Below, piece after piece: positions 6,892-10,289 of a DNA stretch of 10,289 nt (its first letter is position 1; each line of letters opens with the position of its first letter). Source of the stretch: UBA1151 sp963579925 (GTDB lineage: Bacteria; Chloroflexota; Dehalococcoidia; Lucifugimonadales; Lucifugimonadaceae); contig CAUZJA010000090.1 of the NCBI GenBank assembly GCA_963579925.1, positions 1-10,289 of the forward strand, in the 5' to 3' direction. The translations under genes were made by a program, and so were the position numbers. The notes below the pieces were generated by a model that had not been told where the DNA came from, made no database searches, and saw only the letters and a list, made by a program, of their open reading frames with translations.

Positions 6892-6895
6892 GGAG
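6892..6895 (+). promoter_or_regulatory. Shine-Dalgarno deciding the aldolase TTG start
   Basis: GGAG lies 7 bases before the TTG at 6903. No in-frame ATG occurs before codon 21, which would remove the first barrel strand, so this site is the main support for the TTG initiation codon. Confidence 0.6.
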
Positions 6896-6902
6896 TCCGC
6901 TC

Positions 6903-7661
6903 TTGCCAGCAAACACTATTTTTGAAGCGAACCGACAGGGTCGGAAGGCACACTTTCTTCAGATGCACTTCCCATCGACAGAACTGGTGGAACTGGCCTC
7001 ACTGGCTGGAATGGACGGCGTAGACCTCGACGGCGAGCAGGGCCACTTTGATCTCTCGGAGATCGACGACATCTGCCGCGTTGCCAACGCCGCTGGAATG
7101 TCGGTGACTGCGCGTGTTCCCGTGGTGGACGCAGTACCAATCAAGCAGTACCTCGCCCGCGGCGTACAGGGTATCCAGGGCCCGGGCGTCGAGACTGGCG
7201 CACAGGCGCAGGTTCTCTCAGACGCATGCCTCTATGCCCCAGCCGGCAAGCGGTCGTGGGGGCCGGGGCGCGGCCACTATTACGACGACACGCCAACCAT
7301 GGAAGAGAAGTTTGGCGGCAACAAGGGCTACATCGCTGATTCCAACGACAACATCTTCATCATCGCCCAGTTGGAGAGTCAGAAATCCATTGACAACCTG
7401 GACGACATCGTTGCAGTCGACGGTATTCATTGCGTGACGTTCGGTCAGAACGATATGGCGGCGTCGCTAGGCGTGCCGGGCGAGCCGAACCACCAGAAGG
7501 TCAAAGACGCCCACGCAGGCATCGAGCAGCGTGCGCGTGCCGCCGGAAAGCACCTGCTCGCCGACCGCATGACCACGCTTCGGGCCACCGTCACGCTGCT
7601 CGATGCAATGCGTAAGTACATGTCAGATCACCGGGACGACCCCGTGGGACAAATCAACTAG
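6903..7661 (+). CDS. HpcH/HpaI-family aldolase (class II, pyruvate-type)
   Basis: A TIM-barrel metal-dependent aldolase of the HpaI/GarL/YfaU family. These enzymes reversibly cleave 2-keto-3-deoxy acids to pyruvate plus an aldehyde in the cytoplasm. Visible family residues are Arg71 ('TARVP'), which binds the pyruvate carboxylate in HpaI (Arg70), and the metal ligands Glu158 ('AQLES') and Asp184 ('FGQNDMA'). 'GVQGIQGPGVETGAQA' (87-102) is the phosphate- or carboxylate-loop region. In place of the usual D..EH active-site segment there is 'DLDGEQGHFD' (41-50). Asp43 and Glu45 remain, but the position of HpaI His45 is Gln46, and a His occurs two residues later (His48). The 252-residue length is normal. 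The TTG start at 6903 is supported by GGAG at 6892-6895. The dehydratase gene follows after 40 bases, forming an operon that fits dehydration followed by aldol cleavage of a sugar acid. The substrate is unknown, and the Gln substitution may alter chemistry. Confidence 0.88.
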   Translation: MPANTIFEANRQGRKAHFLQMHFPSTELVELASLAGMDGVDLDGEQGHFDLSEIDDICRVANAAGMSVTARVPVVDAVPIKQYLARGVQGIQGPGVETGAQAQVLSDACLYAPAGKRSWGPGRGHYYDDTPTMEEKFGGNKGYIADSNDNIFIIAQLESQKSIDNLDDIVAVDGIHCVTFGQNDMAASLGVPGEPNHQKVKDAHAGIEQRARAAGKHLLADRMTTLRATVTLLDAMRKYMSDHRDDPVGQIN

Positions 7662-7701
7662 TTCTTCTTTAGACGGCCACACACCAGACTGGAGCCTCAT
7701 C

Positions 7702-8910
7702 ATGAAAATCACAGGAATCGATACCTTCGTAGTCGACGCAGGATGGCGGCCGTGGCAGTACGTCGCCGTCCGCACTGATGAGGGCATCACCGGCTACGGC
7801 GAGTGCTCCGACGGCCGAAACCCGTATGGGGTCACGACCACTGCGAAGGAGTTCGAAGCCATCCTCATCGGGCAAGATCCACGAGCATACGAAGCCCGCT
7901 ACTGGGACATGTACCGCATGGCACGCCAGAGCCCGGGCGGCATCGCATCCAAGGCAATCGCAGGTATTGACCTAGCGCTCTGGGACATCAAGGCAAAAGC
8001 GCTCGGTGTACCCGTATACGAGTTGGCGGGCGGACCAATGCGCACCAAGCAGCGCGTCTACTGGTCGCACTGCGGCACCTCACGTGCAGCCAATTATGAG
8101 CTCATAGGCGTGGATCCGCTGCGCACATGGGATGACATCACCACCCTTGGCAAAGAGGTCGTCGAGCGCGGCTTCACCGCCCTCAAGACCAACATCGTCT
8201 ACCCCGGTGACCCAGCCTACTCATACCGGGGCGGTTTCGGCGGCGGCAGCGGCACAACCGACGGCACAGTCGATAACGCCACCATCGACCACATCCGCAC
8301 CCACATCGGAACGTTCCGAGACGCAGTTGGGCCAAACGTCGATATTGCACTGGACCTCAACTTCAACTTCAGGGTTGAAGCGGCCACGCGCATCTGCAAA
8401 GCACTGGAAGAGTTCAACATGATGTGGGTTGAGATCGACATGTACGAGCCAGAAGGCCTGCGTGAGATCAGAGATGCCACAAGTGTGCCAGTCTGCTCCG
8501 GCGAAAACCTGTTCACACCGCGCGACTACCGACGCTACTTCGAAGCGCGCGCAATGGACGTCTGCATGATCGACGTGCCATGGCAGGGCTTCACACAGTC
8601 CAAGAAAGTCGCTGACATGGCGGAAACATTCGAGATCAACTGCGCGCCGCACAACTATTACAGCCACCTCTCAACGCTCCACTCCATGCATCTCTGCGCA
8701 TCCATCCCCAACGTACGCATTTCGGAGATCGATATCGATGATGTCCCATGGAAAGACGATCTCATCACGGAGAAATTGGAGATCGTAAACGGCGAAGTGC
8801 TGATCCCCGACCGACCGGGCTGGGGCGCAGACCTCAACGAGGAGGTTGCCCGCGAGCACGTGTGGGAACCCGGCCGATCACCGGGCTACTGGTCAGGCAG
8901 CAAGAACTAG
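7702..8910 (+). CDS. Enolase-superfamily sugar-acid dehydratase (mandelate racemase subgroup)
   Basis: A 402-residue member of the mandelate racemase/muconate lactonizing enzyme family. These enzymes abstract the proton alpha to a carboxylate in a Mg-dependent barrel and, in this subgroup, usually dehydrate aldonic or aldaric acids to 2-keto-3-deoxy acids. The N-terminal capping domain (1-about 120) ends with 'AGIDLALWDIKAKALGVPVYELAGG' split over 87-111. Expected residues are present: Lys162 with Asn164 ('LKTN') on strand 2, Mg ligands Asp218 ('LDLNFN'), Glu244 ('WVEID') and Glu268 ('SGEN'), then Asp291 ('MIDVPW') and His317 ('APHNY') as the second base dyad. A Gly/Tyr-rich insert (about 167-192) follows strand 2 and probably shapes the pocket. 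The ATG at 7702 has GGAG at 7691-7694; an upstream in-frame ATG at 7603 lies inside the aldolase gene and is rejected. An intrinsic terminator follows. Exact substrate cannot be read; gluconate/galactonate- or rhamnonate-type acids are candidates. Confidence 0.93.
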   Translation: MKITGIDTFVVDAGWRPWQYVAVRTDEGITGYGECSDGRNPYGVTTTAKEFEAILIGQDPRAYEARYWDMYRMARQSPGGIASKAIAGIDLALWDIKAKALGVPVYELAGGPMRTKQRVYWSHCGTSRAANYELIGVDPLRTWDDITTLGKEVVERGFTALKTNIVYPGDPAYSYRGGFGGGSGTTDGTVDNATIDHIRTHIGTFRDAVGPNVDIALDLNFNFRVEAATRICKALEEFNMMWVEIDMYEPEGLREIRDATSVPVCSGENLFTPRDYRRYFEARAMDVCMIDVPWQGFTQSKKVADMAETFEINCAPHNYYSHLSTLHSMHLCASIPNVRISEIDIDDVPWKDDLITEKLEIVNGEVLIPDRPGWGADLNEEVAREHVWEPGRSPGYWSGSKN

Positions 8911-8937
8911 CAATACGCTCTGGCTTTGATATCCCCT

Positions 8938-8972
8938 GGAGGTACACTCATCAGGCAGTGGACCTCCTTTTT
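8938..8972 (+). terminator. Intrinsic terminator of the aldolase-dehydratase operon
   Basis: GGAGGT (8938-8943) pairs with ACCTCC (8962-8967), extended across one A/G mismatch by CACT (8945-8948) with AGTG (8957-8960). The 8-base loop is followed by TTTTT (8968-8972). It starts 27 bases after the dehydratase stop. Confidence 0.9.
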
Positions 8973-9164
8973 CCTCATCGGCAACCTGCTGTTAGCGATG
9001 GACGCCTCGGCAATAGTGCGCAGACAAGTACCGAGGGCGGTTCCTGCTATCGCGGGAGAAATGGACTGATCTCACACACCGCTCAACACCTTCATCGACA
9101 AGATTTGATCGTTCGGCGCTGAGGCACTCGGTAGAGGCAGGCCCCTGTGCCTGCCCCGCCCCGT
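8973..9164. other. Intergenic stretch with no supported gene
   Basis: No reading frame here shows a recognisable family, a ribosome-binding site with a sensible start, or protein-like composition. I looked for tRNA arms and a T-box (the conserved TGGNACCGCG is absent) and found neither. The only structure is the hairpin repeat at 9131-9157. Together with the fragment and repeats to its right it forms a 617-base region (8911-9527) without an intact recognised gene. Confidence 0.5.
9131..9157. repeat. GGCAGGC/GCCTGCC hairpin repeat
   Basis: GGCAGGC (9136-9142) pairs perfectly with GCCTGCC (9149-9155) around a 6-base loop. The left flank is GTAGA (9131-9135, GTAGAGG) and the right flank CC. The GTAG(A/G)GGCAGGC end resembles REP-like palindromes ending in GTAGGG/CCCTAC in Chloroflexota (from memory). 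There is no T-run, so it is not a standard terminator, although it could slow polymerase from either side. Confidence 0.5.
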
Positions 9165-9454
9165 TCAAGCCCGAATATCGAACGTTCGCATCTCGGACGG
9201 CCGTGACGTGCTTCTCAGCGCACCCCGCCACAGGTCCAGATTCTCCGCGGAGTTCGCCTGCTCAACGGTGAAGCCGAGATGCTCCATCGCGTGCTTCTGA
9301 ATCTCCCGTAGTACCTCATCCATCGTCTCGGCGACATCACATAGGGGAGCATGGTGTGCGCCCGTTCGGGGCCGCGAACGTCAGAGATCGGTGTGCTTGC
9401 GATGCGTGTGTCAGGTGTGTGCCACTCGGAAAACGAAAACCGGGCGCACGCCAT
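9165..9454 (-). pseudogene. Leftward coding-like fragment split between two frames
   Basis: Read on the minus strand, one frame from ATG 9323 to TGA 9165 gives 52 residues. The part 'DEVLREIQKHAMEHLGF' looks like an amphipathic helix, and the fragment ends 'SEMRTFDIRA'. The same frame is open upstream only to a TGA at 9383-9381 and has no good start or Shine-Dalgarno. The overlapping frame from 9454 begins 'MACARFSFSEWHTPD' and carries protein-like sequence to about 'GPERAHTMLPY' (near 9345), after which it becomes Arg-rich and implausible. A frameshift near 9340-9360 would join the two into a protein of about 95 residues. The 5' end (ATGGCGTGCG) comes from an adjacent hairpin repeat, so an upstream part may be missing. 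I do not recognise the family. It could also be a short intact gene from 9323. Confidence 0.4.
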
Positions 9455-9464
9455 GCGTCCCTAC
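9442..9464. repeat. GTAGGGACGCA-type hairpin repeat
   Basis: GGGCGCA (9442-9448) pairs with TGCGTCCC (9454-9461) with one bulged T around the loop CGCCA, and TAC (9462-9464) completes the GTAGGG end on the minus strand. It lies at the 5' end of the broken leftward fragment and supplies its apparent ATG. The form is like the GTAGGG-ended palindromes elsewhere in the window. Confidence 0.45.
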
Positions 9465-9480
9465 GACGAGTCCCCCTAAA

Positions 9481-9529
9481 TGCCCGTACGGCAGGTACCT
9501 GTTCTAATGTGCCTGTGCGGCAGGCACCT
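9481..9529. repeat. Tandem 20-base repeat pair with hairpin, 3' of the MFS gene
   Basis: Two direct copies, 9481-9500 and 9510-9529, differ at 3 of 20 positions (positions 5, 8 and 16) with a period of 29 bases. The right copy contains a perfect 7-bp hairpin, GTGCCTG (9509-9515) with CAGGCAC (9521-9527) around TGCGG; the left copy keeps only an imperfect version. The right copy overlaps the stop codon (9528-9530) of the MFS gene. On the minus strand the hairpin immediately follows that stop, so it may serve as a 3'-end structure, though only a weak T-run (ATTTAGG) follows. It shares the GGCAGG and GTGCCTG blocks with the hairpin at 9131-9157. Confidence 0.55.
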
Positions 9530-10289
9530 AGGAGAGGTGGCGCATGCGGGGGCTTAGGATGATGAAGAGTACTGTTGCGCCTAGCAGCAGGAACGTCATA
9601 CCGAAGAGCGCCTTCTCGGCGCCAAATGCGTCAACCGCATAGCCCAGCGGCAGCATGGCGAGTGGCATTACGCCGAACGACATCATCAGCAGGCTCATCA
9701 TGCGGCTACGATACTCATCAGCTGTCGCCTCCATCATCATCGCCTGACCGAGGCCCCATCGAATCGTCTCGCCAAATCCAACGCCGGTCATGAAGAAAAT
9801 TGCCACCAGGTAGAACGGGAATATTGCCATCGCCAACATCGATAGTCCTGCCACTACACCCGCGCTCAGCAACACCCAACCACGCCGCTGGCCTTTGCGG
9901 AGACTTGCTGCAAGCACTGACGCTGCGATACCGCCTATGCCAATCATCATCGACAGTATTCCGACCCCTTCGGGTTCAAGCCCATATAGCTCCTTGGCGA
10001 ATACCGGAATCATCATCCGGAACGGCATGGAAAGCAGCGCCATCATGACGCTAAATACCAGCATCGTGCGCACCATAGAGTTGCCTCTCAGGTACTTGAG
10101 TCCGCCTACGATGTTTTGGATCACCGTCTCTTTTTTGGCCGCTGCCGATGGGTACATGTGCGGGATAAATGCAGTGATGAGGAATCCAGCGGCCATCATG
10201 ATGGACACCACAACGTACGCAGCTTTCGGCCCGCCAATCCCGTAGATGAGTCCACCAAGGAATGGCCCGGCAACGTTCATCAGGCTCAT
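9528..10289 (-). CDS. MFS transporter, exporter-type (EntS/MFS_3-like), C-terminal part
   Basis: The 253 visible residues are the C-terminal portion of a major facilitator transporter in the cytoplasmic membrane. The N-terminal helices lie beyond the right edge, and the Met at 10289 is probably internal. About eight membrane segments are visible, near 3-19, 23-43, 73-93, 107-128, 137-155, 158-175, 198-217 and 228-246. The cytoplasmic central loop (44-72) has 'GGLKYLRGNSMVRTML', typical of the 12-helix MFS_3/DHA3 exporters between helices 6 and 7. 'EATADEYRSRMMSL' (187-200) between helices 10 and 11 matches the family's conserved (P/D)E.R.R.M loop. These features favour drug, siderophore or metabolite efflux over sugar-acid uptake, but substrate is unknown. 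The stop at 9528-9530 overlaps a repeat. It faces away from the catabolic operon, so a functional link is doubtful. Confidence 0.88.
   Translation of the reverse strand: MSLMNVAGPFLGGLIYGIGGPKAAYVVVSIMMAAGFLITAFIPHMYPSAAAKKETVIQNIVGGLKYLRGNSMVRTMLVFSVMMALLSMPFRMMIPVFAKELYGLEPEGVGILSMMIGIGGIAASVLAASLRKGQRRGWVLLSAGVVAGLSMLAMAIFPFYLVAIFFMTGVGFGETIRWGLGQAMMMEATADEYRSRMMSLLMMSFGVMPLAMLPLGYAVDAFGAEKALFGMTFLLLGATVLFIILSPRMRHLS

Noticed and set aside
7603..7701. An earlier ATG for the dehydratase at 7603
   Set aside because: It lies inside the aldolase gene, has no ribosome-binding site and would add 33 residues without family similarity; ATG 7702 has GGAG at proper spacing and starts at the conserved first strand.
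8973..9125. A T-box, riboswitch or small RNA in the gap after the dehydratase
   Set aside because: The T-box core sequence is absent, no tRNA-like arms were found, and no downstream gene on the plus strand would be controlled.
9528..10289. MFS protein as the sugar-acid importer of the catabolic operon
   Set aside because: It is on the opposite strand, separated by over 500 bases with repeats and a terminator, and its loops resemble efflux-type MFS_3 proteins rather than the anion:cation symporters used for hexonates.
1..10289. A defence system, CRISPR array or intact insertion sequence
   Set aside because: No regularly spaced repeats, cas-like, nuclease, toxin-antitoxin or transposase motifs were seen in any frame; RecG here is the standard housekeeping helicase.

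Overview
This window looks like a stretch of chromosome from a Chloroflexota-type bacterium, plausibly Dehalococcoidia or the marine SAR202 group. Three things point there. First, the left half keeps the rpe / rpmB / yloV(fakA) / degV(fakB) / recG neighbourhood also known from Firmicutes. Second, the right half carries an enolase-superfamily sugar-acid dehydratase with an HpcH/HpaI aldolase, the type of catabolic gene that is heavily duplicated in SAR202. Third, the gaps hold decayed hairpin repeats of the 'CATTCTGAG...GAAGAATCTC' and 'GTAGGG...' kinds that I associate with such genomes. The taxonomic call is an inference from gene content, not a search result.

Left block (1-5686): the tail of ribulose-phosphate 3-epimerase runs rightwards and meets a convergent gene for zinc-type ribosomal protein bL28 across a shared bidirectional terminator hairpin. 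A 181-base leader containing a long hairpin and a short palindrome then separates bL28 from a rightward, tightly packed set. That set is a 23-codon upstream reading frame with its own Shine-Dalgarno, then FakA-like kinase, FakB-like (DegV) fatty-acid carrier and RecG helicase. FakA and FakB together would phosphorylate exogenous or recycled fatty acids for phospholipid synthesis. RecG is probably there through conserved gene order rather than shared function.

Middle block (5687-8972): a small four-helix membrane protein of unknown function ends 25 bases from recG, on the opposite strand. A DUF1348 (NTF2/SnoaL-like fold) protein follows, also leftward. Across a divergent promoter region with a perfect 12-base palindrome comes a two-gene rightward operon: an HpcH/HpaI-type aldolase whose usual catalytic His is Gln, then a mandelate-racemase-subgroup dehydratase with all expected metal and base residues. 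A strong intrinsic terminator closes the operon. By analogy with rhamnonate catabolism in E. coli, the dehydratase would make a 2-keto-3-deoxy acid and the aldolase would cleave it. The substrate is not known.

Right block (8973-10289): about 550 bases without an intact recognised gene. It contains several hairpin repeats and a leftward coding-like fragment that is split between frames and is probably a decayed gene. Last comes the C-terminal two thirds of a leftward MFS exporter-type transporter, cut by the window edge. I found no CRISPR array, tRNA, rRNA or intact insertion sequence.
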